Of a stretch of DNA of 64,000 bases, positions 56,700 to 64,000 are shown in pieces. Where the stretch lies: contig NZ_BAABJQ010000019.1 of NCBI RefSeq assembly GCF_039543385.1, positions 1 through 64,000 of the forward strand, given 5' to 3'. This DNA comes from Rugosimonospora acidiphila (GTDB lineage Bacteria; Actinomycetota; Actinomycetes; Mycobacteriales; Micromonosporaceae). How positions within the stretch are numbered: position 1 is the stretch's first letter; each line of letters opens with the position of its first letter. Below the pieces are notes generated by a model, which made no database searches, was not told the DNA's origin, and saw nothing but the letters and a program-made list of their open reading frames with translations. The position numbers were made by a program, and so were the translations under genes.

Positions 56700-58686
56700 G
56701 ATCGCCGTACCGCGCCATCCCGAACTCGAGGAGCCCCGGCCAGCCGGCCCGTTGACCCCGAGCGTGGCGGCACGGGCACCGCTGCCACAGTCGCGGACGT
56801 TCGTGGAGACCATGCCGGACGGGACCAGAGTGCTCTACGGCGCCGACGGCCTGCCCATCCGGCAGTGGAACGCGGACGGCAGCATCGTCAGCTTCGACGC
56901 CCAGGGCAATCCGGTGACGGAGACGACCGCCGACGGTACTCAGCAGCCGCCACCGCAGCGGAATCCGCCTGCGGACCCCGCGAACCTGGTGACGGACCGG
57001 CCGGACGCGCAGGGTCGGCCGATGGGCGTGACCTTTCCGGACGGTACCCTCGCGCGGTACGAGTACCAGCCGGACGGCAGCCGGGTGGTGCGCTACTCGA
57101 CAGGCGTGGTGACCACCGAGAACGGGGTGGGTCAGCTCCTCACCGAGCGGCTGCCGGACGGCACGGTCTACAACGGGTTCGACAGCCAGGGGCGGCCGAT
57201 CAGCGGCACGCTGCCCGACGGCAGCGCGTTCCAGCTTCGGTACACGGCGGATGGACCAGTGCGGCAGCCCCCCGGCACACCGGCGACCGTCGACCCGGGC
57301 GGCCAGCCGGTGCGGCAGGTCACCGCGGACGGGACGGTCCTGGACGGGTTCGACGGTCAGGGTCGGCCGGATTCGGGGGTGTTGCCGGACGGTACCCGCT
57401 TCACCATCACGTACGACGCGGAGGGTGATTCGTTCCAGCATTTCGCTGACGGTACGACGGTGGAGTATTCGCCGGGTGGGAAGGTGCTCCAGCAGGTCAC
57501 CGCGGACGGGACGACGTTCGACGGGTTCGACGCTCAGGGTCGGCCGGATTCGGGGACGTTGCCGGACGGTACCCGCTTCACCATCACGTACGACGCGGAG
57601 GGTGATTCGTTCCAGCACTTCTCCGGTGGCAGCACGGTGGAGTATTCGCCGGGTGGGAAGGTGCTCCGGCAGGTCACGGCGGACGGGACGACGTTCGACG
57701 GGTTCGACGCTCAGGGCCGGCCCACCTCGGGCACGCTGTCCGACGGCAGCCAGTTCACGATCACCTACGACGCGGAGGGTGATTCGTTCCAGCACTTCTC
57801 CGATGGCAGCACGGTGAAGTATTCGCCAGGTGGGAAGGTACTGGAGCAGATCACCGCGGACGGGACGACGTTCGACGGGTTCGACGGTCAGGGTCGGCCG
57901 GATTCGGGGGTGTTGCCGGACGGTACCCGCTTCACGATTACGTACGACGCGCAGGGTGATTCGTTCCAGCATTTCGCTGACGGTACGACCGTGGAGTATT
58001 CGCCGGGTGGAAAGGTGCTCCAGCAGGTCACGGCGGACGGGACGACGTTCGACGGCTTCGACGGTCAGGGCCGGCCCACCTCCGGCACCCTGCCCGACGG
58101 TACCCGCTTCACCATCACCTACGACGCGGAGGGTGATTCGTTCCAGCACTTCGCCGACGGCACCACTGTCGAGTACTCCCCGGACGGCAAGGTGATCAAA
58201 GAGATCACCCCGGATGGGACGACGTTCGACGGGTTCGACGGTCAGGGCCGGCCCACCTCCGGCACCCTGCCCGACGGTACCCACGTCACCATCACCTACG
58301 ACGCGGAAGGCGACGTCTTCGAGCACTTCTCCGACGGATCGACCATCGAGTACGACAGCCACGGCAGGGTTATCAAGACGTGGACTCCGGACGGCACGGA
58401 AATCACCTGGGCGGTCGATCTGCCGGCGCTCGACTCCGCGGCCAGCGCCGTCGCGGCGGAGGCGGCGATCATCGCGAACAACGTGGCAAGCCTGAAATTG
58501 GTCTTCAACACCGTCGAGGGACTCTGGGAGAGCCCCGCCGGCATGAGCCTCCCGCCACTGGTGAACACGTTCAACATGGTCACCGACGGACTGGTCGAGC
58601 TGCTGAACGATGCCGTCAACCGGATGAGGACGGCTTACCAGAACTACTACGACACCGAGTCGACGAACACCGGCAACCTTGAGTAG
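56689..58686 (+). CDS. YD-type repeat protein with C-terminal WXG100-like tail (665 aa)
   Basis: After about 210 residues of diverged repeats come six 59-residue units (starting at 57328, 57505, 57682, 57859, 58036 and 58213) around DGTTFDGFDAQGRP, LPDGTRFTITYDAEGDSFQH and TVEYSPGGKVL. They resemble RHS/YD beta-hairpin repeats. The last about 90 residues are helical, with a WES turn (LWESPAGMSLPPL, W613) and AYQNYYDTESTN, where YYDTE fits YxxxE, so the tail looks like a WXG100 helical hairpin. I infer a type VII-exported, cell-surface or toxin-carrier protein. No signal peptide is present. It overlaps the sigma factor gene; a GTG at 56689 or 56692 starts it. Confidence 0.75.
   Translation: MVSEIAVPRHPELEEPRPAGPLTPSVAARAPLPQSRTFVETMPDGTRVLYGADGLPIRQWNADGSIVSFDAQGNPVTETTADGTQQPPPQRNPPADPANLVTDRPDAQGRPMGVTFPDGTLARYEYQPDGSRVVRYSTGVVTTENGVGQLLTERLPDGTVYNGFDSQGRPISGTLPDGSAFQLRYTADGPVRQPPGTPATVDPGGQPVRQVTADGTVLDGFDGQGRPDSGVLPDGTRFTITYDAEGDSFQHFADGTTVEYSPGGKVLQQVTADGTTFDGFDAQGRPDSGTLPDGTRFTITYDAEGDSFQHFSGGSTVEYSPGGKVLRQVTADGTTFDGFDAQGRPTSGTLSDGSQFTITYDAEGDSFQHFSDGSTVKYSPGGKVLEQITADGTTFDGFDGQGRPDSGVLPDGTRFTITYDAQGDSFQHFADGTTVEYSPGGKVLQQVTADGTTFDGFDGQGRPTSGTLPDGTRFTITYDAEGDSFQHFADGTTVEYSPDGKVIKEITPDGTTFDGFDGQGRPTSGTLPDGTHVTITYDAEGDVFEHFSDGSTIEYDSHGRVIKTWTPDGTEITWAVDLPALDSAASAVAAEAAIIANNVASLKLVFNTVEGLWESPAGMSLPPLVNTFNMVTDGLVELLNDAVNRMRTAYQNYYDTESTNTGNLE
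57328..58389 (+). repeat. Six 177-bp tandem repeats in the YD-repeat gene
   Basis: Units repeat every 177 bp exactly (59 codons) from 57328. DNA identity is high in the middle copies, with long shared stretches such as the one around GACGCGGAGGGTGATTCG, so recombination between copies is likely. Confidence 0.85.
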
Positions 58687-58708
58687 CGGTACCGCTGCGG
58701 CCGGCCGC
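58685..58708. terminator. Paired palindromes after the YD-repeat gene
   Basis: AGCGGTACCGCT (58685-58696) and GCGGCCGGCCGC (58697-58708) are adjacent perfect 12-bp palindromes starting at the stop codon. They may serve as a terminator, though neither has a loop long enough for a classical hairpin. Confidence 0.4.
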
Positions 58709-58742
58709 GGGAATGGGTCGTGGCCGCTGGCATGAGTGATCG

Positions 58743-59120
58743 ATGGTCACTGCCAGGCGCGCCGGCTACGACAGCATTCCGGGCTTCCTTGCCTCCTGTA
58801 GTGACCTGGAGTTGGCCGCACTCGTCGACACCGCGCCGACGCGGAGGTGGGTGTGGGCGGTGGTCCGTGCTGCCCGGCCGCCGCTGATGGCGGCCGAGCA
58901 TGCGGACATCGAGGGTGTCGTCGCTGCCTTCGAGGGAGCCGTTCGGCGGCGAGGTACACGCGGAGCACCCCGGCCTGGGCTGACAGAGGCGGACAAGCGC
59001 ACCGGCAGGGTGGGCGATCCGACCGTCTACACAGGACCATGCCGATCACGACTTGATAAAGTTCCGCTCACACGCTTCGTCGGCGGAATCCGCCGGTCGC
59101 AGAATAGCGGCAGGTCGTAG
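58743..59120 (+). CDS. Doubtful small ORF (125 aa)
   Basis: The frame reads LASCSDLELAALVDTAPTRRWVWAVVRAARPP, which has protein-like composition for about 65 residues before turning basic. No ribosome site precedes the ATG and no family is recognised. It may be a decayed gene or chance coding. Confidence 0.25.
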   Translation: MVTARRAGYDSIPGFLASCSDLELAALVDTAPTRRWVWAVVRAARPPLMAAEHADIEGVVAAFEGAVRRRGTRGAPRPGLTEADKRTGRVGDPTVYTGPCRSRLDKVPLTRFVGGIRRSQNSGRS

Positions 59121-59215
59121 AACAGGCCTGGGGTTTAGTGCGCGCCAGAACAGGTGCGAGACGCAGCGACATGCGCGGATGAATCCACTCCAACCGGGCG
59201 CCCTTCCCAGGCATC

Positions 59216-59240
59216 AAAGTGTTGACCTTGTGAGCACTTT
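59216..59240 (+). promoter_or_regulatory. Candidate operator/promoter upstream of the sugar ABC transporter
   Basis: AAAGTG (59216-59221) and CACTTT (59235-59240) form an inverted repeat around 13 bp, and TTGACC (59222-59227) inside it could be a -35 box. Sugar operons of this type are often controlled by LacI-family repressors that bind inverted repeats; no such regulator gene lies in the window. Confidence 0.35.
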
Positions 59241-59615
59241 CTCGTTCGGATTGCACTCCGAATTCTGCTCTGGCTTTCGTGTTCACGTGCCGGCAACAAT
59301 CGCTTCGTCCCTTCCGCGGGTTACCTGTGCGGTAGCCCGGCGGCCGCTTTTCGCTACGGCCGACGGAGACACGTTGGCCGAGGTTGTGTTCGAAAAGTAG
59401 CTCCACCGTCGCGGCAGGCACCCGCGGCGACCGAGCCGCCCCGCCCCGCGAGCGATCCGTCGGCGCCACCACCGCATCACGCTGGCCGGCGTGCCGTCGG
59501 ACGGGCAGCGCGTCCGACAGCACAGCGCGGCCGCCCGCCGCGCCGGCGAACACCAGATCCTTGGGTGCCTGCACGAACTCTCTCCAGGCGCCCGTGAGTC
59601 CTCGAAGGAGTACCA

Positions 59616-60902
59616 GTGAGCTTGTGGCTACGAAGACTTGCTCCGTTGGCCGTCGTCGTGGTCGTCGCGGCGGGCTGCGTCAGCACGAACAGTTCGTCGG
59701 GTGACGACAGCGACCTCCATGGCAAGACCGTCAACGTGATCGGCACCTGGGGCGGTGACGAGCAGACCGCGTTCCTGAAGATGGTCGAGCCGTGGGAGAA
59801 GCAGACCGGTGCCAAGGTGAAGTACACCGGCACCCGCGACATCAACACGGTGCTGACCACCGGCGTGGCCTCCGGTGTGCTGCCGGACCTGGCCGGACTG
59901 CCCGGGCCCGGTCAGCTCGCGGAGTATGCCAAGGCGGGCAAGCTAAAGCCGTTGGACAACGTGCTGGACATCAAGACCTACCAGAGCGAGACGGCGCCGG
60001 CGCTGGCCCAGTTGGGTAAGTCGGACGGCAAGGTGTACGGCGTCTTCATCAAGGCCGCGGTCAAGGGCCTGATCTGGTACAACACCAAGGTCCATGACTA
60101 CGGTGCGAATCCGCCGAAGACGTGGACGGACCTGATGAGCCAGGCAAGCGCCAACCAGGGCGCGGCCAAGGATGTCTGGTGCCTCGGCGTTGAGTCCGGT
60201 GCGTCCTCGGGTTGGCCGGGCACCGACTGGATCGAAGACCTGGTCCTGCGCACGGCGGGGCCGCAGGTCTACACGAACTGGTACGAGGGCAAGGTCAAGT
60301 GGACTGACCCGGCCATCAAGAAGGCGTTCCAGATGTACGTCACGGACGTGGTCGGCAAGTCCTACGGCGGCGGGAAGAACGCGGTCGCCACGAACTTCGG
60401 CAACGCCGGCGACCCCATGTTCGCCAACCCGCCCGGCTGCGAGCTGCTGCACCAGGCGAGCTTCATCACTACCTTCAGCCAGTTCAAGTCGCACACCGCG
60501 GGCACGGACTACAACTTCTTCCCGTTCCCCGACATCGACCCCCAGTACGCCGGTGCGGTCGAGGGCGCCGGCGACCTGTTCGGCATGTTCCACGACACCC
60601 CGGCCGCGAAGTCGCTGATGAAATACCTGGTGACGGCTGACGCGCAGGACATCTGGGTGAAGATCGGCGGGGCTCTCTCCGCCAACGAGGACGCTATCGA
60701 CTATCCGGACGAGGTCAGCAAGCAGTCCGCGGCCATCCTGGCCCACGCGAAGAGCTTCGTGTTCGACGCCTCCGACAGCATGCCGACGGCGATGAACGAC
60801 GCCTTCTGGAGCGCCATGGTGGCGCTGACCAACGGGAGCAAGACGGTGGACCAGGTGCTGTCCGACCTGGACCGTGCGCAGAAGGACGCCTACACCTCCT
60901 GA
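59616..60902 (+). CDS. Sugar ABC transporter substrate-binding lipoprotein (428 aa)
   Basis: Extracellular solute-binding protein family 1 member, probably for an alpha-glucoside. The signal ends in the lipobox VAAGC (Cys21), so the mature protein is lipid-anchored outside the membrane. TVNVIGTWGGDEQTAFLKMVEPWEKQTG is the typical N-terminal lobe opening, and GVFIKAAVKGLIWYNTKVHDYG the hinge region. GTG start behind GAAGGAG. It heads an operon with two permease genes and a trehalose synthase gene, which points to uptake of trehalose, maltose or a related glucoside. No ATPase gene is included; such transporters often share a common MsiK ATPase. Confidence 0.9.
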   Translation: MSLWLRRLAPLAVVVVVAAGCVSTNSSSGDDSDLHGKTVNVIGTWGGDEQTAFLKMVEPWEKQTGAKVKYTGTRDINTVLTTGVASGVLPDLAGLPGPGQLAEYAKAGKLKPLDNVLDIKTYQSETAPALAQLGKSDGKVYGVFIKAAVKGLIWYNTKVHDYGANPPKTWTDLMSQASANQGAAKDVWCLGVESGASSGWPGTDWIEDLVLRTAGPQVYTNWYEGKVKWTDPAIKKAFQMYVTDVVGKSYGGGKNAVATNFGNAGDPMFANPPGCELLHQASFITTFSQFKSHTAGTDYNFFPFPDIDPQYAGAVEGAGDLFGMFHDTPAAKSLMKYLVTADAQDIWVKIGGALSANEDAIDYPDEVSKQSAAILAHAKSFVFDASDSMPTAMNDAFWSAMVALTNGSKTVDQVLSDLDRAQKDAYTS

Positions 60903-60975
60903 CTACGCGGTGGTGGGGGCGGTGCTGCCGCCCCCACCACCGGACCCCGACAACGACCCGACCCGGGAGGTTCGT

Positions 60976-61959
60976 GTGGATACACGCCTGGTCACCGCCA
61001 TCGAAGTCGTGGTGGGCGTTCCAGTCGTCCTTATTGGATACATCTGGGCCAGCGAGCGGCTTGTCGCCCTGCTCAACGCCCGTTGGCGAAGGGTGATCAG
61101 GCCCTGGTTGTGGCTCGCTCCAGCCCTCGCCTTCCTCGGTTTCTTCCTGATCTACCCGACGGTCCTCACCGCCATCCGCAGCCTGCAGAGCAAGGACTCG
61201 CTGAATCCGAAGTTCGTCGGGCTGGCCAACTACAAATGGTTCTTCACCAACGGTGACGCGCTCGGGGCTCTGTTCAACAACGTGCTGTGGCTCGTGTTCT
61301 TCACCGGATTCACGGTGGGCATGGGTCTGCTCGTGGCCGTGCTGGTCGACCGCGTCCGCTTCGAGGCCTGGGCCAAGAGCATCATCTTCCTTCCGTTGGC
61401 CATCAGCATGGTCGCGGCCGGCGTGATCTGGAAATTCATGTACGACTACAGGCCGGCGGGATCCGCGCAGACCGGCACGCTCAACGCGCTGATCGGCAAT
61501 GTCGGGCTGGGCCCCATCGGCTGGCTACAGTCGCCCGGGTTTCGGCTGAGTACGTTCGCGATCATCGCGATCATGGTGTGGATGTGGACCGGCTTCGCCA
61601 TGGTCATCATCTCGGCCGCCCTGAAGGGCATCGACGCCGAGCTGCTGGAGGCCGCGCGCATGGACGGCGCCAGCGAATGGCAGGTCTTCAGGCGGATCAC
61701 GCTTCCGCTGCTGGGCCCCACCCTCACCGTCGTGTCCACCACGATGATCATCACCTCGTTGAAGACCTTCGACATCGTCTACACCCTGACCAATGGCAAC
61801 TACAACACCGACGTCGTAGCGAACTTGATGATCAAGGAGATGTTCACGTTCGGAGACTTCGGCCGGGCCAGCGCCGTCGCGGTAATCCTCCTGCTCGCGA
61901 TCCTGCCGATCATGGGCTTCAACATCCGCAAGTTTCGATCCCAGGAGTCGATGTCATGA
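60976..61959 (+). CDS. Sugar ABC transporter permease, MalF/AglF type (327 aa)
   Basis: Integral membrane protein with about six helices (WLWLAPALAFLGFFLIYP, NNVLWLVFFTGFTVGMGLLVAVL, SIIFLPLAISMVAAGVIW and others). It carries the ABC permease EAA loop EAARMDGASEWQVFRRITLPLLGPT, which contacts the ATPase. The frame is open from 60874, overlapping the binding protein gene, but the GTG at 60976 has GGGAGG upstream and is preferred. It overlaps the next gene by 4 bp (ATGA). Confidence 0.9.
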   Translation: MDTRLVTAIEVVVGVPVVLIGYIWASERLVALLNARWRRVIRPWLWLAPALAFLGFFLIYPTVLTAIRSLQSKDSLNPKFVGLANYKWFFTNGDALGALFNNVLWLVFFTGFTVGMGLLVAVLVDRVRFEAWAKSIIFLPLAISMVAAGVIWKFMYDYRPAGSAQTGTLNALIGNVGLGPIGWLQSPGFRLSTFAIIAIMVWMWTGFAMVIISAALKGIDAELLEAARMDGASEWQVFRRITLPLLGPTLTVVSTTMIITSLKTFDIVYTLTNGNYNTDVVANLMIKEMFTFGDFGRASAVAVILLLAILPIMGFNIRKFRSQESMS

Positions 61960-62852
61960 CCACGCTCGTGAAGCAAACGGCACCCGCCGTCACAGCTGTT
62001 CCGCGGCCAATGGCGCGGCGGCGGGGCCGGCTCGTCCTGAATCTCGCCGTGGTCGTCCTGATGATTATCTGGGCGGTACCGACGGTCGGGCTGCTGGTCA
62101 GTTCGTTTCGGCCACAGTCGGCACTGTCAAGCAGCGGCTGGTGGACCGCGTTCGCGCCGCCGTACCATTTCACGATCGCCAACTACCGCGACGTGTTCAA
62201 CCAGGCGGGTATTGGGCATGCGTTCGTCAACAGCCTGCTCATCGCGATCCCGGCCACGGTCATTCCGCTCTTCGTCGCGGCCTTCGCCGCCTACGCCTTC
62301 AGCTGGATGCAGTTTCCCGGTCGCGACCTACTCTTCGTCGTGGTTGTCGGCCTGCTGGTCGTTCCGCTGCAGACGACCCTGATCCCGGTCCTCAAGCTGT
62401 TCGCCGACTGGGGGCTCACCGGCCAGTTTCTCGCGGTGTGGCTGGCGCACACCGGCTACGGGCTGCCGTTCGCCGTCTATCTGCTACGCAACTTCATGGG
62501 CTCGCTGCCGCGAGCGGTATTCGAATCCGCCGCCATCGACGGGGCCTCCCACGTGACATCGTTCTTCCGGCTGGCCGTCCCGATGAGTGTGCCAGCCTTC
62601 GCCGCGCTGGCTATCTTTCAGTTTCTGTTCGTCTGGAACGACCTGCTCGTATCGCTGATCTACATAGGACTGGCGAACCCCGACAACCTTCCGATGACCG
62701 CGACCATCGCCAACCTGGTCAACTCCCTCGGCGGAGGCTGGTACCTGCTGGGTGCCGCGGCATTTGTGTCGATGGCCCTGCCGCTGGCACTGTTCTTCGG
62801 TCTCCAGCGCTATTTCGTCCGCGGAATTGTCGGCGGCGCGGTCAAGGGATGA
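61956..62852 (+). CDS. Sugar ABC transporter permease, MalG/AglG type (298 aa)
   Basis: Second permease subunit with six predicted helices (LVLNLAVVVLMIIWAVPTVGLLV to FVSMALPLALFFGLQRYF) and the EAA loop ESAAIDGASHVTSFFRLAVPMSVPA. It starts at the ATG at 61956 within the stop of the first permease, so the two are translationally coupled. Together with the binding protein they form an importer lacking its own ATPase gene. Confidence 0.92.
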   Translation: MTTLVKQTAPAVTAVPRPMARRRGRLVLNLAVVVLMIIWAVPTVGLLVSSFRPQSALSSSGWWTAFAPPYHFTIANYRDVFNQAGIGHAFVNSLLIAIPATVIPLFVAAFAAYAFSWMQFPGRDLLFVVVVGLLVVPLQTTLIPVLKLFADWGLTGQFLAVWLAHTGYGLPFAVYLLRNFMGSLPRAVFESAAIDGASHVTSFFRLAVPMSVPAFAALAIFQFLFVWNDLLVSLIYIGLANPDNLPMTATIANLVNSLGGGWYLLGAAAFVSMALPLALFFGLQRYFVRGIVGGAVKG

Positions 62853-63032
62853 GCCCGGCGACGGGCCGTTGCCCGCGCGCGGCGGCCCGGCAACGGGTCG
62901 CGTCGCGCACCCCGGGGGCAAACGTCGGTGACCCGAGGGCGCGTCGTAGCCATGGTAATCAAGCGAAGGTACCCCATGAGGCGGTCTGCACCCGATCCGC
63001 TGTCGCCCCGGCCATCCCTTGGAGATCGCGTG

Positions 63033-64000
63033 ATGATCCACCCTGTCTCGAGCCCGCCCCCGCCGGCGCGGACAGCTCGTCGAATGCCCGTGGAGCGGGA
63101 CTGGTTCAAGCGGGCGGTGTTCTACGAGGTGCTGGTACAGGCGTGTATGGACTCGAACTCCGACGGGTACGGTGACCTGCCCGGGTTGACCGGAAAGCTG
63201 GACTATCTGCAGTGGCTGGGGGTGGACTGCCTGTGGCTACCACCGTTCTACGACTCCCCGGGCCGCGATGGCGGCTACGACATCCGGGACTACTACACCG
63301 TGTCGCCTGAGTGCGGTACGGTCGACGACTTCGTGACACTGCTGGACGAGGCACACGCCAGGGGGATCCGTGTCATCACGGACCTGGTCCTCAACCACAC
63401 TTCGGACACGCACCACTGGTTCCAGGAGTCGCGGCGTGACCCGCACGGCCCGTACGGCGACTTCTACGTGTGGCGCGACAGCGACACCGACTACGCGGGG
63501 GTACGGGTCATCTTCAACGACGCCGAGCCGTCGAACTGGACGTTCGACCCGGTGCGGCAGCAGTTCTACTGGCACCGCTTCTACCATCACCAGCCGGACT
63601 TGAACTATGAGAACCCGGCTGTGCAGGAGGCGATGCTGGACATCGTGCGGTTCTGGCTGAACCTGGGGATCGACGGGTTCCGCCTGGACGCGGCGACGTA
63701 CCTGTACGAGCAGGAGGGTACCGACTGCGCGAACCTGCCGGAGACGCACGGGTACCTCAAGCGGCTGCGCAAGGTGATCGATGACGAGTACCCCGGCTGC
63801 GTGCTGCTGGCCGAGGCCAACCTGTGGCCCTCCGACCTGGTGCAGTACTTCGGCGACCCGCAGGTCGGCGGGGACGAGTGCCACATGGCGTTCCACTTCC
63901 CGCTGATGCCGCGCATCTTCATGGCCGTGCGCCGGGAGTCGCGGCAGCCGATTACCGAGATCCTCGCGCAGACCCCGGCCATCCCGTCCGGCTGCCAGTG
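63033..64000 (+). CDS. Trehalose synthase / GH13 alpha-amylase family enzyme, 5' part
   Basis: The frame is open to the window end (about 322 codons). WFKRAVFYEVLVQACMDSNS, LDYLQWLGVDCLWLPPFYDS, GGYDIRDYYTV, ITDLVLNHTSDTHHWFQESR, DPVRQQFYWHRFYHHQPDLN, GIDGFRLDAATYLYEQEGT, LLAEANLWPSDLVQYFGD and FHFPLMPRIFMAVRRES follow the order of TreS, which interconverts maltose and trehalose. The nucleophile Asp (GFRLDA) and acid/base Glu (LLAEANLWP) are present. DAATYL replaces the usual DAVPYL and QACMDSN the usual RSFxDSN, so it is a divergent member. An ATG at 63033 (or GTG 63030) follows GGAG; an ATG at 63084 fits the usual TreS start (MPVERDWFK). The 3' end lies outside. Confidence 0.85.
   Translation, partial: MIHPVSSPPPPARTARRMPVERDWFKRAVFYEVLVQACMDSNSDGYGDLPGLTGKLDYLQWLGVDCLWLPPFYDSPGRDGGYDIRDYYTVSPECGTVDDFVTLLDEAHARGIRVITDLVLNHTSDTHHWFQESRRDPHGPYGDFYVWRDSDTDYAGVRVIFNDAEPSNWTFDPVRQQFYWHRFYHHQPDLNYENPAVQEAMLDIVRFWLNLGIDGFRLDAATYLYEQEGTDCANLPETHGYLKRLRKVIDDEYPGCVLLAEANLWPSDLVQYFGDPQVGGDECHMAFHFPLMPRIFMAVRRESRQPITEILAQTPAIPSGCQ

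Larger units (their letters stand above)
58687..59615. other. Intergenic region before the sugar transporter operon
   Basis: This 930-bp stretch holds a doubtful small ORF (58743-59120), a candidate regulatory inverted repeat at 59216-59240, and otherwise no gene I can support. Base composition is somewhat lower in GC between 59,050 and 59,300 than in neighbouring genes. Confidence 0.5.

Noticed and set aside
1..64000. tRNA, rRNA, riboswitch or CRISPR loci
   Set aside because: No cloverleaf, conserved rRNA stretch, known riboswitch core or repeat-spacer pattern was noticed on reading; a covariance-model search could not be run.

Overview
The window is high-GC actinobacterial DNA. Almost every gene has G or C at the third codon position, GTG starts are common, and the gene content (an ESX/type VII secretion locus, SARP and XRE/NB-ARC/TPR regulators, an ECF sigma factor, a Tat-exported RidA-like protein, a TreS-type trehalose synthase) fits a filamentous actinomycete. 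Micromonosporaceae is my best guess, but this is inference from gene content only.

Left flank (1-10.6 kb): a remnant of a LuxR/LAL-type ATPase regulator; a SARP/NB-ARC/TPR regulator (595-3414, minus) facing two alpha/beta-hydrolase genes; a 1.92-kb IS5/IS1031-like element (5523-7445) with a 3-bp target duplication, a transposase broken by an amber codon and a GyrB-like passenger gene; an XRE/NB-ARC/TPR regulator; and a small zinc-finger anti-sigma-like membrane protein.

Type VII region (10.9-26.4 kb): on the minus strand, an EccA-type AAA+ ATPase fused to a parallel beta-helix, an orphan NarL-type regulator, and a membrane-anchored protein with two transglycosylase-like domains and a B-lectin domain. 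On the plus strand, an apparent operon: a mycosin that has lost its catalytic His and Ser, a single-pass membrane protein, a three-module EccC ATPase, two WXG100 proteins and EccD. A 34-bp perfect palindrome closes it. A minus-strand YxxxD protein and a third WXG100 protein follow. EccB and EccE are not recognisable.

Giant gene (26.5-51.4 kb): one reading frame of at least about 8,280 codons, interrupted only by a run of 96 N inside near-identical 138-bp tandem repeats. It starts with a WXG100-like domain and a hydrophobic hairpin. It continues through several kilobases of repeat-rich linker, repeated alpha/beta modules, a degenerate OTU-like domain, large beta-rich regions, an intact-looking OTU-like cysteine protease (Cys codon 47681, His codon 48050) and an HEVLH zincin-like motif (48536). 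It looks like a type VII-exported giant effector or polymorphic toxin. No immunity gene is recognised.

Right flank (51.4-64 kb): a Tat-exported RidA-like protein; a second XRE/NB-ARC/TPR regulator and a second EstC-like hydrolase, paralogues of the left-flank pair; an ECF sigma factor overlapping a gene for a protein of six 59-residue YD-type repeats that ends in a WXG100-like tail; then a sugar ABC transporter (binding lipoprotein and two permeases) followed by the start of a trehalose synthase gene that runs off the window. The ECF sigma promoter matches the left hydrolase promoter: repeats 11 bp apart and an identical 9-bp block at identical spacing. I read this as SARP operators that tie the two flanks together.
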